From Chitinophaga pinensis (lineage in GTDB: Bacteria; Bacteroidota; Bacteroidia; UBA4408): a DNA stretch of 64,000 bases. The translations under genes and the position numbers were made by a program. A model generated the notes under the pieces. The model was not told where the DNA came from. It did not search any database and saw only the letters and a list, made by a program, of their open reading frames with translations. Below, one piece after another: positions 9,117 through 20,005 of the stretch; position 1 is the stretch's first letter, and the number at the start of each line of letters is the position of its first letter. The stretch is from contig CAMAVS010000004.1 in the NCBI GenBank assembly GCA_945861665.1, positions 124,001 to 188,000 on the forward strand, written 5' to 3'.

Positions 9117-9725
9117 ATGAAAAACAAAAACAAATTCGTTTATTTTATTATTGGTACCATTTTTTTGCTAAGCAGCTTATGCACTGCTCAACAAAATGGA
9201 ATTCCAAAAGATTCTATTATTTCAAATACAATAGACAACGCAAAAAACGATAGCTTAAAAACAAAACATCAGGTAAGTCACTATCCTAAAAAAGCTGCCT
9301 TATATTCTGCAATTCTTCCAGGCTTTGGACAATGCTACAATAAAAAATACTGGAAAATACCAATCATTTACGCATTGGTGGGAACAACAGGCTATTTAAT
9401 GTCTTATAACAATATAAAATTTCAATCCTACCGATCGGCATTACGCTTGCGCTACGATGATGATATAACAAACGATAACATTGAACTAGCCGAGTATACT
9501 GATAATGATTTATTGGTGCAAATGGATAGTTATCATAAAAAAAGAGACTTGTTTGCACTAATTGGCGTTGGGGTATATGTACTAAATATTGTAGATGCAA
9601 CAGTTGACGCTAATTTGTTTTTTTTTAATGTTAGCGATGACCTATCATTGCACGTAACACCTTTATTTATAAATACAGTCTGCTGCAATCCGCAAGCGTT
9701 GCTGTGCTTATCGTTAAAATTTTAA
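9117..9725 (+). CDS. DUF5683 membrane protein
   Basis: 202 residues. Signal-like first helix, then the family core KKAALYSAILPGFGQCYNKK around residue 60, hydrophobic PIIYALVGTTGYLMSYN, and ALIGVGVYVLNIVDATVDAN with HVTPLF near the end. Function unknown. In many Bacteroidota this gene sits between parAB and dapB; here dapB follows 17 bases downstream but parAB are not upstream (msrA is, on the opposite strand). Confidence 0.82.
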   Translation: MKNKNKFVYFIIGTIFLLSSLCTAQQNGIPKDSIISNTIDNAKNDSLKTKHQVSHYPKKAALYSAILPGFGQCYNKKYWKIPIIYALVGTTGYLMSYNNIKFQSYRSALRLRYDDDITNDNIELAEYTDNDLLVQMDSYHKKRDLFALIGVGVYVLNIVDATVDANLFFFNVSDDLSLHVTPLFINTVCCNPQALLCLSLKF

Positions 9726-9742
9726 CTTTGCCTAATTAAATT

Positions 9743-10456
9743 ATGAAAATAGCATTAGTAGGATACGGAAAAATGGGCAAGGAAATTGAGCAAATTGCTA
9801 TTTCCAGAGGTCACGAAATTGTTCTAAAAGTAAACTCATCCAATGCTGGTAATTTCACGAACGAAGAATTAAAAATGGCAGATGTAGCTATTGAGTTTAG
9901 CGTACCACAAAGTGCCATAAACAATATTAATAGGTGCATTGATGCAAACATTCCTGTTATAGTAGGCACAACAGCTTGGCTCGACAAAAAAAACGAAGTA
10001 ATTGACCGTTGCATTGACAGCAATGGAACACTCTTATATTCTTCCAACTTTAGCATAGGCGTTAACTTATTTTTTCAGCTCAATAAAAAATTAGCTGAAC
10101 TAATGAAACCTTATCACGAGTACGAAGTGTCAATGAAAGAAATTCATCACGTACACAAGTTGGATGCGCCCAGTGGCACAGCCATTACTTTAGCAAATGC
10201 AATAATAGAAGAGTTACCGCGAAAAAACAAATGGGTTGTAAATACGGATGCAAAATTAACTGAAATTGAAATACGTGCTTTACGTACAAACAACATTCCA
10301 GGCACACACAGCGTTATGTACAATTCAGCAGTTGACAGCATTAGCATTGAGCACATAGCCCACAACCGAAAAGGATTTGCACTAGGTGCTGTTATAGCAG
10401 CTGAATATTTACAGGATAAAAAGGGCATATATACTATGCATGATGTACTAAAATAA
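9743..10456 (+). CDS. dapB: 4-hydroxy-tetrahydrodipicolinate reductase
   Basis: Reduces hydroxy-tetrahydrodipicolinate with NAD(P)H in the diaminopimelate/lysine pathway, feeding peptidoglycan. The nucleotide-binding start MKIALVGYGKMGKEIEQIA, the VGTTAW segment, and the catalytic HHVHKLDAPSGTA near residue 133 are all present. 237 residues, close to the short form usual in Bacteroidota. lepB starts 10 bases downstream. Confidence 0.95.
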   Translation: MKIALVGYGKMGKEIEQIAISRGHEIVLKVNSSNAGNFTNEELKMADVAIEFSVPQSAINNINRCIDANIPVIVGTTAWLDKKNEVIDRCIDSNGTLLYSSNFSIGVNLFFQLNKKLAELMKPYHEYEVSMKEIHHVHKLDAPSGTAITLANAIIEELPRKNKWVVNTDAKLTEIEIRALRTNNIPGTHSVMYNSAVDSISIEHIAHNRKGFALGAVIAAEYLQDKKGIYTMHDVLK

Positions 10457-10466
10457 TAAATACACT

Positions 10467-11720
10467 ATGGCCAACAACAAAACAGTAAACATTGCAATGG
10501 ATATATTTGTAGGAGTAATTACCCTAGGCTTGTATTTTTTACTTAAAAAAAGCAATACAAAAAAATCGAAATCACGCGAATGGATTGATGCCATTTTGTT
10601 TGCCGTAATTGCCGCAACTATTATTCGTACTTTTTTAATGGAAGCGTTTACAATTCCAACTTCTTCGATGGAAAAAACTTTGCTCATTGGCGACTTCCTT
10701 TTTGTTAGTAAAGTGAGTTATGGTCCACGTGTTCCCAACACTCCCCTGTCCTTCCCATTTGCTCACCACACTTTGCCATTAACCGACAGTGTTAAATCCT
10801 ATCTGGAATGGATAAAATTACCGTATATGCGCCTACCCGGCTTAGGGAAAATTAAAAATAATGATGTGGTTGTATTCAATTACCCTATGGAAGATTTCAG
10901 ACCGGTTGACAAACAAGAAAACTACATAAAACGTTGTGTTGGAATTGCAGGAGATATTTTACAAGTTAAAGATGGAGTATTGTGGATAAACAATGTTCCT
11001 TTAGAAAAGCCCGAAAAAATGCAACACAAATATCATGTTAAAACAGATGGTACCGATTTTAATACTAAACGTTTAGAAGAAATGAACATCACTGAAGGTT
11101 CGAAAATTTCGAACCAAGGGGATTTTGAGCTTACCCTTACACCTGAAAATGCTGAAAAAATAAAAGAGTTCGCAAATGTTAGCAGCATCACAAAGGAAGT
11201 TGCAAAAGCAGAACGCTATATTGGTTATTTATTTCCAGATGACACCACCAATAAATGGAGTGTTGATAATTACGGGCCTATTGTAATTCCCAAAAAAGAT
11301 GTTGCGATGAAACTAAATTTAGCCAATATTGCTATTTACAAAAGAGTAATTGAGGTGTACGAGCAAAATACAGTAGAAATAAAAGACAGCGGCATTTATA
11401 TAAACAGCCAAAAAGCAGATTCCTACACTTTTAAAATGGATTATTACTGGATGATGGGTGACAACCGTCATAACTCTGCCGATTCGCGCTTTTGGGGATT
11501 TGTCCCAGAAGACCACATTGTAGGAAAAGCAGTTTTTGTGTGGCTGTCCTTAAATAATACGGCAAACAGTATTTTCAATAAAATTCGTTTTAACAGAATG
11601 TTTTCCTTTATAAATGATAAAGGTATTTCTAAATCGTATTTGCCGCATGGCATTTTACTAATAGGTTTAATATGGGGATCGAGCTATTTATACAGAAGAA
11701 GAAAAGTACAAAAAGCATAA
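10467..11720 (+). CDS. lepB: Signal peptidase I, long Bacteroidota type
   Basis: Cleaves signal peptides of exported proteins at the inner membrane. Two N-terminal hydrophobic segments, then box B FTIPTSSMEKTLLIGDFLF with the nucleophile Ser 67, box D YIKRCVGIAGD carrying the general-base Lys, and box E MMGDNRHNSADSR. A C-terminal hydrophobic helix (LPHGILLIGLIWGSSYLY) follows. At 417 residues it is longer than proteobacterial enzymes because of the insertion at ~190-300, which is normal for this phylum. It lies between dapB and the WbqC-family gene, 6 bases apart. Confidence 0.95.
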   Translation: MANNKTVNIAMDIFVGVITLGLYFLLKKSNTKKSKSREWIDAILFAVIAATIIRTFLMEAFTIPTSSMEKTLLIGDFLFVSKVSYGPRVPNTPLSFPFAHHTLPLTDSVKSYLEWIKLPYMRLPGLGKIKNNDVVVFNYPMEDFRPVDKQENYIKRCVGIAGDILQVKDGVLWINNVPLEKPEKMQHKYHVKTDGTDFNTKRLEEMNITEGSKISNQGDFELTLTPENAEKIKEFANVSSITKEVAKAERYIGYLFPDDTTNKWSVDNYGPIVIPKKDVAMKLNLANIAIYKRVIEVYEQNTVEIKDSGIYINSQKADSYTFKMDYYWMMGDNRHNSADSRFWGFVPEDHIVGKAVFVWLSLNNTANSIFNKIRFNRMFSFINDKGISKSYLPHGILLIGLIWGSSYLYRRRKVQKA

Positions 11721-11726
11721 CTTGTT

Positions 11727-12347
11727 TTGGAAATAATCCTATCTACAGCCTATGCTGCACCCATAGAATATTATACCTTATTAGCAAGTGCAAATATTGT
11801 TAGCATTGAGAAATACGAACATTTCATAAAACAAAGTTACCGCAATCGTTGTTACATATATGGAGCCAACGGTATACTTGCATTAATTATACCCCTTGCC
11901 AACAGAAAAGATAAAACACTTACAAAAGATATTCGAATTGCCAACCAAACTAACTGGCAAAAAACACATTGGAAATCCATTGAATCCGCTTACAGAACTT
12001 CGCCATTTTACGAATATTTTTCCGATGACATTGCCCATTTTTATGAACAAAAATTTACCTTTCTTATCGACTTTAACCAGTCGATTCAACAACGCTTACT
12101 GGATTTCGCCAAAATTGAAAGTAGTATTCGACACAGCGAAAATTACACAGCTCAATACGATAAAAACGTATACGATTATCGCACTAGCTTATCCCCTAAA
12201 ATCACAACAAAAATAGCCTTTAAAAACTACAGCCAAGTGTTCGATAGCAAGTTTGGTTTTATTCCAAACCTTAGTTTTTTCGATCTTTTATTTAATGAAG
12301 GCAATAAGAGCAAAGAGTATTTGCTAAATTCCCTTACTTTTGAGTAA
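11727..12347 (+). CDS. WbqC-family protein
   Basis: 206 residues from a TTG start; no ATG exists near the conserved N-terminus. The segments ILSTAYAAPIEYYTLLASAN, YIYGANGILALIIPLANR, TNWQKTHWKSIESAYRTSPF and YEYFSDDI are typical of the WbqC family, which is often found in polysaccharide or lipid biosynthesis loci. Biochemical role not established to my knowledge. Positioned directly after lepB as in other Bacteroidota. Confidence 0.85.
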   Translation: MEIILSTAYAAPIEYYTLLASANIVSIEKYEHFIKQSYRNRCYIYGANGILALIIPLANRKDKTLTKDIRIANQTNWQKTHWKSIESAYRTSPFYEYFSDDIAHFYEQKFTFLIDFNQSIQQRLLDFAKIESSIRHSENYTAQYDKNVYDYRTSLSPKITTKIAFKNYSQVFDSKFGFIPNLSFFDLLFNEGNKSKEYLLNSLTFE

Positions 12348-12356
12348 AATTTACTA

Positions 12357-12683
12357 ATGAAACACACCCTGCTTCTACTTCTTTTTTACTGCTCGCTCAT
12401 TGCCTGTAAAAGCACTAAGAGCAAAAGTGAAACAAGTACTGAAAAAGTAATTCCCAAGGAAACAAAAATAAAAGCTAGCGTAATTAATATAACAGGTCTT
12501 GACGGATGTGGCTTTGTACTTGAGCTCGAAAATGGCGAGAAGTTAATTCCAATGAACCTTGAAGAAAAGTATTTTAGTGATGAATTGAAAGTATGGATAA
12601 CTTACAATGTATCCACTTCGCATAGCATTTGTATGGTAGGGAAAACAATAATGATTAAATCCATTGAAGAACGCAAAGAATAA
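12357..12683 (+). CDS. Small lipoprotein of unknown function
   Basis: 108 residues. The signal MKHTLLLLLFYCSLIAC ends in a lipobox with Cys 17. The mature part has a short Lys/Ser-rich linker and then a compact domain (SVINITGLDGCGFVLELENG ... YNVSTSHSICMVGKTIMIKS). Two cysteines in the mature domain could pair. It ends one base before fmt begins, so it is probably in the same transcript. I do not recognise the family. Confidence 0.7.
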   Translation: MKHTLLLLLFYCSLIACKSTKSKSETSTEKVIPKETKIKASVINITGLDGCGFVLELENGEKLIPMNLEEKYFSDELKVWITYNVSTSHSICMVGKTIMIKSIEERKE

Positions 12684-12684
12684 A

Positions 12685-13641
12685 ATGAGTAAGCTAAGAG
12701 TTGTATTTATGGGAACACCCGACTTTGCTGTTCCATCGCTAAACATACTCGTAGAAAATGGTTATGATGTAGTAGGTGTTATTACCGTTCCAGATAAACC
12801 TGCAGGTAGAGGACAACAAATACAAGAAAGTGCTGTAAAAAAATATGCCACTTCAAAGGGATTAAGCATTTTGCAACCCAATAAATTAAAAGCAACCCAA
12901 TTTTTACATCAACTGCAAGCATTAAATGCCGACATACAAGTGGTAGTAGCCTTTAGGATGTTGCCCGAAGCCGTTTGGAGTATGCCACACTTGGGAACAA
13001 TTAACCTACACGGTTCTTTATTGCCACAATACCGAGGTGCTGCCCCTATTAATTGGGCCATTATAAACGGTGAAACGGAAACCGGTGTAAGTACCTTTTT
13101 TCTGCAACACGAAATTGATACCGGAAAAATTATTTTCAATCACACAATTACTATTTCCAAAACCGATACTGCTGGAAGCATACACGACAAATTAATGGAA
13201 GTAGGTGCAAGCTTAGTATTAAAAACAATTCAAGCGATTGAAAAAAATGAATATCCGCAAATCGATCAAGCACATTTGATGACGGGCAATTTAAAAAATG
13301 CACCAAAAATATTTAAAGAAGATTGTAAAATAGATTGGAATAACAACTGTGAAAATATTTACAACAAGGTACGGGGACTATCGCCATACCCTACTGCATT
13401 TAGCAGTATTAAAAATGAAAAAAGCACATTGAATTTAAAAATATTTGTCTGTACAAAAGAGGTAACAACACATGCTATAAAAGCGGGAACAATTGATACC
13501 GACAATAAAACCTATTTAAAGGTTGCCACAAACAATGGCTATATTCATCTTAACGACATACAATTAGAAGGAAAAAAAAGAATGCACCTTGCCGATTTTT
13601 TGCGCGGTTTTGCAGTTAACAAACACACACATTTCATATGA
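12685..13641 (+). CDS. fmt: Methionyl-tRNA formyltransferase
   Basis: Formylates initiator Met-tRNA. Core motifs: RVVFMGTPDFAVPSL at the start, the catalytic HGSLLPQYRGAAPINWAIIN (Asn/His region near residue 110), and a C-terminal OB-like tRNA-binding domain with VRGLSPYPTAF. 318 residues. The ATG at 12685 is chosen; a longer frame from 12664 would overlap the preceding gene. Its last bases ATGA overlap the start of the arginase-family gene, implying translational coupling. Confidence 0.95.
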   Translation: MSKLRVVFMGTPDFAVPSLNILVENGYDVVGVITVPDKPAGRGQQIQESAVKKYATSKGLSILQPNKLKATQFLHQLQALNADIQVVVAFRMLPEAVWSMPHLGTINLHGSLLPQYRGAAPINWAIINGETETGVSTFFLQHEIDTGKIIFNHTITISKTDTAGSIHDKLMEVGASLVLKTIQAIEKNEYPQIDQAHLMTGNLKNAPKIFKEDCKIDWNNNCENIYNKVRGLSPYPTAFSSIKNEKSTLNLKIFVCTKEVTTHAIKAGTIDTDNKTYLKVATNNGYIHLNDIQLEGKKRMHLADFLRGFAVNKHTHFI

Positions 13642-14708
13642 GTAAAGTAGAAAAAATAAAACACTTTAATGCTAGTGGAATTGGCACAAGCAATAGCAAT
13701 ATATTCGGTTTACCCTTTACAACTGAAGAAGCAGAACTTGTTATCATTCCCTTTCCTTGGGAAGTTACTGTATCCTACAGTGCAGGAACGGCCAATGGAC
13801 CGCAAGCCATTTTTGATGCTTCAAAACAAATTGACTTGTATGATCCCTATATCAAACATGCTTGGAAATTAGGCATTTCGATGGAAGAAGTGTCACAAAT
13901 TTGGTTAGAAAAAAGTGCTGAATTAAGAAGCAAAGCCGAAACCTACATCGAGATGTTTGCCAAGGATGAAAATCCGGAAACAAATATGGTAATGAAAAGT
14001 AAACAAAATGAAATAAATAACAGTTGTGCTGATTTCAATAGGTGGGTAAAAGAACGTTCCTTAAAACACTTACACAATAACAAGTTGGTAGTGGGACTTG
14101 GTGGCGACCACAGCACACCGCTTGGTTTAATACAAGCACTTGCTGAAAAGCATGAATCCTTTGCCATACTTCAACTCGATGCACATTGCGATTTACGAAA
14201 TGCCTACGAAGGATTTGAATTTTCGCACGCTTCCATTATGTATAATGCCTTAAAAATTACTGCAGTTTCAAAATTGGTACAAGTGGGCATCCGCGATTAT
14301 TGCGAGGACGAAGTTAGCTTTATTGAACAATCAAATGGGCGCATAAAAACCTTCTACGACCGACAGATAAAAGGATTACTATACAAAGGAAGCAACATGG
14401 AAGAAATTTTTCAAATCATAGTGAGAGAATTACCACAAAAGGTTTACTTGAGCTTTGATATTGATGCGCTAGACCCTAAGCTATGTCCCAATACAGGAAC
14501 ACCTGTTGCAGGCGGATTAGAGTTTGAACAAGCACTGTTTCTGATACAACTAGTGGTTGAAAGTGGAAGACAAATTATTAGTTTTGATTTAAACGAAGTT
14601 GCTCCTGCCACAAATAACGATTGGGATGCAAATGTAGCTGGACGATTGCTTTACCGCATTTGCAATTTGATGGCATTATCGAATGGGAAATTCAAAGACC
14701 CTAAGTAA
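13638..14708 (+). CDS. Arginase/agmatinase/formimidoylglutamase-family hydrolase
   Basis: 356 residues. Manganese ligands are visible in GLGGDHSTPLG, LDAHCDLR and SFDIDALDP. These define the ureohydrolase fold, which cleaves guanidino groups from arginine, agmatine or formimidoylglutamate. The long insertion at ~80-135 and the AGGLEFEQALFLI segment resemble the Bacteroidota formimidoylglutamase-like branch rather than classical arginase; exact substrate cannot be told from motifs. Starts four bases inside fmt. Confidence 0.85.
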   Translation: MSKVEKIKHFNASGIGTSNSNIFGLPFTTEEAELVIIPFPWEVTVSYSAGTANGPQAIFDASKQIDLYDPYIKHAWKLGISMEEVSQIWLEKSAELRSKAETYIEMFAKDENPETNMVMKSKQNEINNSCADFNRWVKERSLKHLHNNKLVVGLGGDHSTPLGLIQALAEKHESFAILQLDAHCDLRNAYEGFEFSHASIMYNALKITAVSKLVQVGIRDYCEDEVSFIEQSNGRIKTFYDRQIKGLLYKGSNMEEIFQIIVRELPQKVYLSFDIDALDPKLCPNTGTPVAGGLEFEQALFLIQLVVESGRQIISFDLNEVAPATNNDWDANVAGRLLYRICNLMALSNGKFKDPK

Positions 14709-14715
14709 AAATCAT

Positions 14716-14723
14716 TATATTTG
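14716..14723 (+). promoter_or_regulatory. Candidate -7 box TATATTTG for THX
   Basis: Exact match to TAnnTTTG, 33 bases before the ATG at 14757. Confidence 0.5.
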
Positions 14724-14756
14724 TCGAACAAACAATAAAAAGAAAAAACATCCATT

Positions 14757-15020
14757 ATGGGAAAAGGTGATAAAAAAACAAAAAAAGGTAAAATTGCAAT
14801 GGGCAGCTACGGCGTAATACGTAAAAGAAAAAAATCAAAGGGTACTATTGCACCTAAAAAAGCAGTAACAAAAAAAACAGTAGCTCCTAAAGTTGAAAAA
14901 CTAGAAGCTATTCCTAAAAAAGTAGCCGTTAAAAAAGTTGCGGCTCCTGCAGTTGAAAAACCAGCAGCAGCAACAAAAAAAGCAGTCGCTAAAAAAACAA
15001 CTAAGAAAAAAGAAGGCTAG
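14757..15020 (+). CDS. 30S ribosomal protein THX with an extended Lys/Ala-rich tail
   Basis: The first ~28 residues, MGKGDKKTKKGKIAMGSYGV and then IRKRKKSKG, match THX, the tiny basic protein that plugs the head of the 30S subunit in Thermus and Bacteroidota. The usual protein is 25-50 residues; here 87, the extra part being repeats of KKAVxKK/APKVEKL type rich in Lys, Ala, Val and Pro, similar in flavour to histone-H1-like tails. A separate promoter box and a terminator (15041-15072) suggest a monocistronic gene. Confidence 0.85.
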   Translation: MGKGDKKTKKGKIAMGSYGVIRKRKKSKGTIAPKKAVTKKTVAPKVEKLEAIPKKVAVKKVAAPAVEKPAAATKKAVAKKTTKKKEG

Positions 15021-15040
15021 AATTTATATATAATTTTTAT

Positions 15041-15073
15041 AGCCCCATTCATTTATGATTGGGGCTTTTTTGT
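15041..15073 (+). terminator. Terminator of THX
   Basis: AGCCCCA (15041-15047) pairs with TGGGGCT (15060-15066), followed by a T run through 15071. Confidence 0.85.
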
Positions 15074-15129
15074 TTTTGTGGACGGTTAGCATTTGTAGTC
15101 ATTTGTAATTGTTTAAAAACAAATAATAT

Positions 15130-15446
15130 ATGGAGAGAATTATTTTAAATATTCCAATGGGACAACTTTCTATATATTACAAAAGTATCATAGCTATTTT
15201 AAAAAAATTAATAATCTAAAATCAATGGTGTCCTAAACGTTTTTATTAACAGTATGTCTAATTATTTTGGGATATGGCTTTGATTTAAAATCATCAGGAA
15301 TGATTAGTTCCGGTTCTTCTTATGCCGAAGTCGCATTATAAGGAGAAGTAGATTATCAAAAAAGTTCAATTTACATAATGATTGGATTTATTATTTTACC
15401 TTTTTCTATTTGGTTTCTTTATTCTGCCTTCAGGTCAAACAAATAA
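15130..15446 (+). pseudogene. Decayed small membrane-protein gene
   Basis: This is the only coding-like signal in the 15086-15600 gap. An ATG at 15130 opens a short frame (MERIILNIPMGQLSIYYKSI...) that stops after 29 codons. A different frame then reads LLTVCLIILGYGFDLKSSGM, meets an in-frame TAA after SYAEVAL, and continues GEVDYQKSSIYIMIGFIILP to a stop at 15446. Together they look like one protein of about 100 residues with two hydrophobic helices, broken by a frameshift and a stop. Family not recognised. Confidence 0.4.
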
Positions 15447-15611
15447 ATTAATATTATAAATAATGACTAATATATTTGATCCTTTTAAAGCGTGAATGGG
15501 TAGTACAGAAGGAATAGTTTGCACAGTGTAATAGTTTTATCTATAGAGTGTAAATTTACATTTGTATTTGTGAGTAATAATTGAATGAATAGCTATACAG
15601 CCTTATATCCC

Positions 15612-15645
15612 CTAAAAAAAGGCCCGTGAAACACGAGCCTTTTTG
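15612..15645 (-). terminator. Terminator of the rpoBC operon
   Basis: Hairpin AAAGGCCCGTG/CACGAGCCTTT (15618-15642, one mismatch). On the minus strand it is followed by a T run, placing it directly after rpoC. It could also act on the plus strand. Confidence 0.85.
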
Positions 15646-15662
15646 CAATATATAAATTAAAT

Positions 15663-18600
15663 TTATACTTCTTCTTTAACAGCATCTCTTTTAGAAGCCA
15701 TTAAATTATCATACTCCTCTTGTGAGCCAACAATTAATTTTTCGTACTCACGTAAGCCTGTACCTGCCGGTATTAAGTGACCAACAATTACATTCTCTTT
15801 CAAGCCCAATAAATGATCTACTTTACCATTAACTGCCGCCTCGTTAAGCACCTTAGTTGTTTCCTGAAACGATGCAGCACTCATAAAGCTTTGAGTTTGT
15901 AAGGAAGCACGTGTTATACCTTGCAACACCTGACTGGATGTAGCAGCTACAGCTTCTCTTGCTTCAATCAACTTCATATCCTTACGTTTAAGCTGAGAAT
16001 TTTCATCTCTTAACTTACGTGCAGATATTATTTGTCCGGCTTTTAAGCTTGAGTCACCTATAGCAGAAACAACAACGTTACCGTATAAGCTATCGTTCTC
16101 TTGCGTAAACTCAAGTTTGTTTGTCAATTGTCCTTCCAAGAATTTAGTATCACCTGGATCTTCAATTCTAACCTTTCGCATCATTTGACGAACAATAACC
16201 TCAAAGTGTTTATCATTGATTTTTACACCTTGTAAACGATACACCTCTTGTACCTCGTTCACTAAATACTCTTGTACTGCAGTTGGACCTTTGATTGATA
16301 AAATATCATCCGGTGTAATTGCTCCATCCGATAAAGGCATACCAGCTTTGATATAATCATTTTCTTGAACAAGAATGTGTTTCGACAAAGGAACAAGGTA
16401 TTTTTTCAATTCTCCTGTTCTTGACTCAACCGATATTTCACGGTTACCACGTTTAATTTTTCCGAATGTAATGACACCGTCAATCTCAGCCACAACAGCA
16501 GGATCTGAAGGATTACGTGCTTCAAACAATTGTGTTACACGCGGTAAACCACCCGTAATATCTCCCGATTTTCCAACCGAACGAGGAATCTTAACCAAGA
16601 TTTGTCCCGATTCAATTTTTGCGGCTTCATTTACTACAATGTGAGCACCCACCGGAATACTATATGATTTAACAACTTCTTTCTTACCATCGATAATTCG
16701 AATAACAGGGTTCTTTGCTTTATCACGTGTTTCAATGATAACTTTCTCTTTAAATCCTGTTTGCTCATCGCTTTCCTCACGGTAAGTAATACCTTCTTCA
16801 ATTCCTTCGAAGTTAATTTTACCTGCCAATTCCGAAACGATAACAGCATTGTAAGGATCCCAATCACAAATCAATTGACCTGCTTTTACTTTTGCTCCGT
16901 CTTTCACATATAACTGTGAACCGTATGGAAGATTAGAAGTAGTAAGAACAATTTTCGTATTCAAATCCACAATTCTTAATTCCGCAGAACGACCTATTAC
17001 AACACGTACTTTTGTATTATCTGCATTTATTCTTTCAACATCGCGCAATTCATCAATTTCTATTAAGCCATCGTATTTTGCTTTAATAGCTGACTCAGCA
17101 GCAGTGTTAGATGCCGTTCCACCCACGTGGAAGGTACGTAAGGTTAACTGTGTGCCCGGCTCACCAATTGACTGAGCAGCAATAACACCAACCGCTTCAC
17201 CTCGTTGAACTTTTCTACCTGTTGCCAAGTTACGTCCGTAACATTTAGCACAAACACCTACTTTCATTTCGCAGGTTAATACCGAGCGAATTTCAACAGC
17301 CTCAAGCGGTGATCCTTCTATTGTTTTTGCAATGTCCTCCGTAATATCCTCACCCGAAGAAACTAATAATTCACCAGTAAGCGGATGAATAACATCACTC
17401 ACAGATGTTCTACCTAATACTCTGTCGTAAAGCGTTTCAACAACTTCTTCGTTGTTTTTCAAAGATGTTGCAACAATACCTCTCAGTGTTCCGCAATCGT
17501 CACCACTGATGATAACATCTTGCGCCACATCCACCAATCTTCGTGTTAAGTAACCAGCATCAGCCGTTTTTAAAGCTGTATCGGCTAATCCTTTACGGGC
17601 ACCGTGTGTGGAGATAAAATATTCTAAAATGGATAAACCTTCCTTAAAGTTTGATATAATTGGATTTTCAATAATCTCCCCACCGGTTGAACCTGATTTT
17701 TGTGGTTTCGCCATCAATCCTCTCATTCCACCCAACTGTTTAATTTGTTCTTTTGAACCCCTTGCCCCTGAATCCAACATCATATAGATGGAGTTGAACC
17801 CTTGCTTATCGGTAACTAACTGATCCATTACACGTTTAGTTAAACGTGAGTTGGTGTGTGTCCAAATATCAATGATTTGATTGTAACGCTCGTTATTGGT
17901 AATAAAACCCATATTGTAATTGTTCATTACTTCCACCACTTGCGCATCTGCATCCGCAATCATCTTACCTTTTTCAGCAGGAACAATAACATCTCCTAAG
18001 TTAAAGGACAATCCTCCACGGAATGCCATTTTAAATCCTAGGTCCTTCATATCATCCAAGAACTTCGCAGTTTTTGCAACACCACATTGTTTAAGGATAT
18101 TACCAATAATTTCCCTTAAGGATTTTTTAGTAAGCAACTCGTTGATGTAACCAAATTCAGCAGGTACAACTTGATTAAACAACACTCTACCTACAGTAGT
18201 TTCAGTAAGTTTATTTACCAAAACACCGTTCTCTTTTAAATTTAATTTCACTTTGATGTGAGCGTGTAGGTCAATTTGCTTCTCGTTCAAAGCAATAATA
18301 ACTTCTTCTGGAGAATAGAATCTTAATCCTTCGCCTCTTACCACAAGTTCATCATCTGTTTTTCTTCCTTTGGTCATATAATAAAGACCAAGCACCATAT
18401 CCTGTGAAGGTATAGTTATAGGAGAACCGTTTGCAGGATTAAGAATGTTATGTGATGCCAACATCAATGTTTGAGCTTCAATAATAGCAGCGTTACCTAA
18501 AGGTAAATGCACTGCCATTTGATCCCCGTCAAAATCCGCGTTAAACGCAGTACACGTTAAGGGATGCAACTGAATTGCTTTTCCTTCAATTAATTTTGGT

Positions 18601-19946
18601 TGGAATGCTTGTATACCGAGTCTGTGCAATGTTGGGGCTCGATTCAAAAGAACAGGGTGTCCTTTTAAAATATTCTCCAAAATATCCCACACAATAGCAT
18701 CTTTTCTGTCAACTATTTTCTTTGCAGATTTAACAGTTTTAACAATACCTCTTTCAATCATTTTACGAATGATGAATGGCTTAAATAACTCTGCTGCCAT
18801 ATCTTTCGGCAATCCACACTCGTGTAATTTCAATTCGGGTCCAACAACAATTACCGAACGTGCTGAATAATCCACACGTTTACCCAATAAGTTTTGACGG
18901 AAACGACCTTGTTTACCTTTCAATGAATCGGAAAGTGATTTCAATGGTCGATTTGATTCTGTTTTAACGGCATTTGATTTACGTGAGTTATCGAACAATG
19001 AATCTACAGACTCTTGTAACATTCGCTTTTCGTTACGTAAAATCACTTCAGGTGCTTTAATCTCTATCAATCGTTTTAAACGGTTATTACGAATAATGAC
19101 ACGTCTGTATAAATCATTCAAATCGGAAGTAGCAAAACGACCGCCATCCAATGGCACCAATGGACGTAATTCAGGTGGAATAACAGGTACTACTTTCACG
19201 ATCATCCACTCAGGACGGTTAACGATACGCTCGTTTGCCTGACGGAAAGATTCAACAACCGACAAACGCTTTAATGCTTCTGTTTTACGTTGTTGTGAAG
19301 TTTCAGTACTTGCTTTGTGTCTTAGGTCGTATGACAATTCATCCAATTTCAATCGTTGTAACAACTCATACAATGCCTCCGCACCCATTTTAGCGATAAA
19401 CTTGTTAGGGTCATTATCGTCTAAATGTTGGTTTTCCTTTGGTAATGTTTCCAATACATTCAAATATTCTTCCTCTGAAAGGAATTCTAAGTAAGTTTTA
19501 TCGGAAGCACCTTGTTGAATAACTACATATCTTTCGTAGTAAATAATTGAATCGAGTTTTTTAGTAGGCAAACCTAGTAAATAACCAATTTTATTGGGCA
19601 ATGAACGAAAGTACCAAATATGCGCTACAGGAACAACCAATTGAATGTGACCCATACGCTCTCTACGAACTTTCTTTTCGGTTACTTCAACACCACAACG
19701 GTCGCAAACAATACCCTTATAACGTATTCTTTTGTATTTACCACAAGCACATTCCCAATCTTTTACTGGACCGAATATTCTTTCACAGAATAAACCACCC
19801 ATTTCGGGCTTATAAGTACGGTAATTAATTGTTTCAGGCTTTAATACCTCTCCACTAGAACGATCAAGAATGGATTCTGGTGAAGCCAAGCTGATGGTAA
19901 TTTTAGAGAAATTACTTTTTACTTTAATATCGCGTCTAAAGTTCAT
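15663..19946 (-). CDS. rpoC: RNA polymerase subunit beta'
   Basis: 1427 residues. Catalytic magnesium motif NADFDGDQ at 469-476; first zinc site Cys 66, 68, 81 and 84 (CACGKYK ... CDRCG); second zinc region [28 protein letters not shown]; bridge-helix and trigger-loop sequences around [20 protein letters not shown] and [16 protein letters not shown]. Forms the active centre with beta. Follows rpoB by 59 bases and ends at the 15612-15645 terminator. Confidence 0.99.
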   Translation of the reverse strand: MNFRRDIKVKSNFSKITISLASPESILDRSSGEVLKPETINYRTYKPEMGGLFCERIFGPVKDWECACGKYKRIRYKGIVCDRCGVEVTEKKVRRERMGHIQLVVPVAHIWYFRSLPNKIGYLLGLPTKKLDSIIYYERYVVIQQGASDKTYLEFLSEEEYLNVLETLPKENQHLDDNDPNKFIAKMGAEALYELLQRLKLDELSYDLRHKASTETSQQRKTEALKRLSVVESFRQANERIVNRPEWMIVKVVPVIPPELRPLVPLDGGRFATSDLNDLYRRVIIRNNRLKRLIEIKAPEVILRNEKRMLQESVDSLFDNSRKSNAVKTESNRPLKSLSDSLKGKQGRFRQNLLGKRVDYSARSVIVVGPELKLHECGLPKDMAAELFKPFIIRKMIERGIVKTVKSAKKIVDRKDAIVWDILENILKGHPVLLNRAPTLHRLGIQAFQPKLIEGKAIQLHPLTCTAFNADFDGDQMAVHLPLGNAAIIEAQTLMLASHNILNPANGSPITIPSQDMVLGLYYMTKGRKTDDELVVRGEGLRFYSPEEVIIALNEKQIDLHAHIKVKLNLKENGVLVNKLTETTVGRVLFNQVVPAEFGYINELLTKKSLREIIGNILKQCGVAKTAKFLDDMKDLGFKMAFRGGLSFNLGDVIVPAEKGKMIADADAQVVEVMNNYNMGFITNNERYNQIIDIWTHTNSRLTKRVMDQLVTDKQGFNSIYMMLDSGARGSKEQIKQLGGMRGLMAKPQKSGSTGGEIIENPIISNFKEGLSILEYFISTHGARKGLADTALKTADAGYLTRRLVDVAQDVIISGDDCGTLRGIVATSLKNNEEVVETLYDRVLGRTSVSDVIHPLTGELLVSSGEDITEDIAKTIEGSPLEAVEIRSVLTCEMKVGVCAKCYGRNLATGRKVQRGEAVGVIAAQSIGEPGTQLTLRTFHVGGTASNTAAESAIKAKYDGLIEIDELRDVERINADNTKVRVVIGRSAELRIVDLNTKIVLTTSNLPYGSQLYVKDGAKVKAGQLICDWDPYNAVIVSELAGKINFEGIEEGITYREESDEQTGFKEKVIIETRDKAKNPVIRIIDGKKEVVKSYSIPVGAHIVVNEAAKIESGQILVKIPRSVGKSGDITGGLPRVTQLFEARNPSDPAVVAEIDGVITFGKIKRGNREISVESRTGELKKYLVPLSKHILVQENDYIKAGMPLSDGAITPDDILSIKGPTAVQEYLVNEVQEVYRLQGVKINDKHFEVIVRQMMRKVRIEDPGDTKFLEGQLTNKLEFTQENDSLYGNVVVSAIGDSSLKAGQIISARKLRDENSQLKRKDMKLIEAREAVAATSSQVLQGITRASLQTQSFMSAASFQETTKVLNEAAVNGKVDHLLGLKENVIVGHLIPAGTGLREYEKLIVGSQEEYDNLMASKRDAVKEEV

Positions 19947-20005
19947 TTATATAGAGTTTTTTAACTATTAGTGTATAATTACTTATGACTTAAAATTGTA
20001 CGGCA

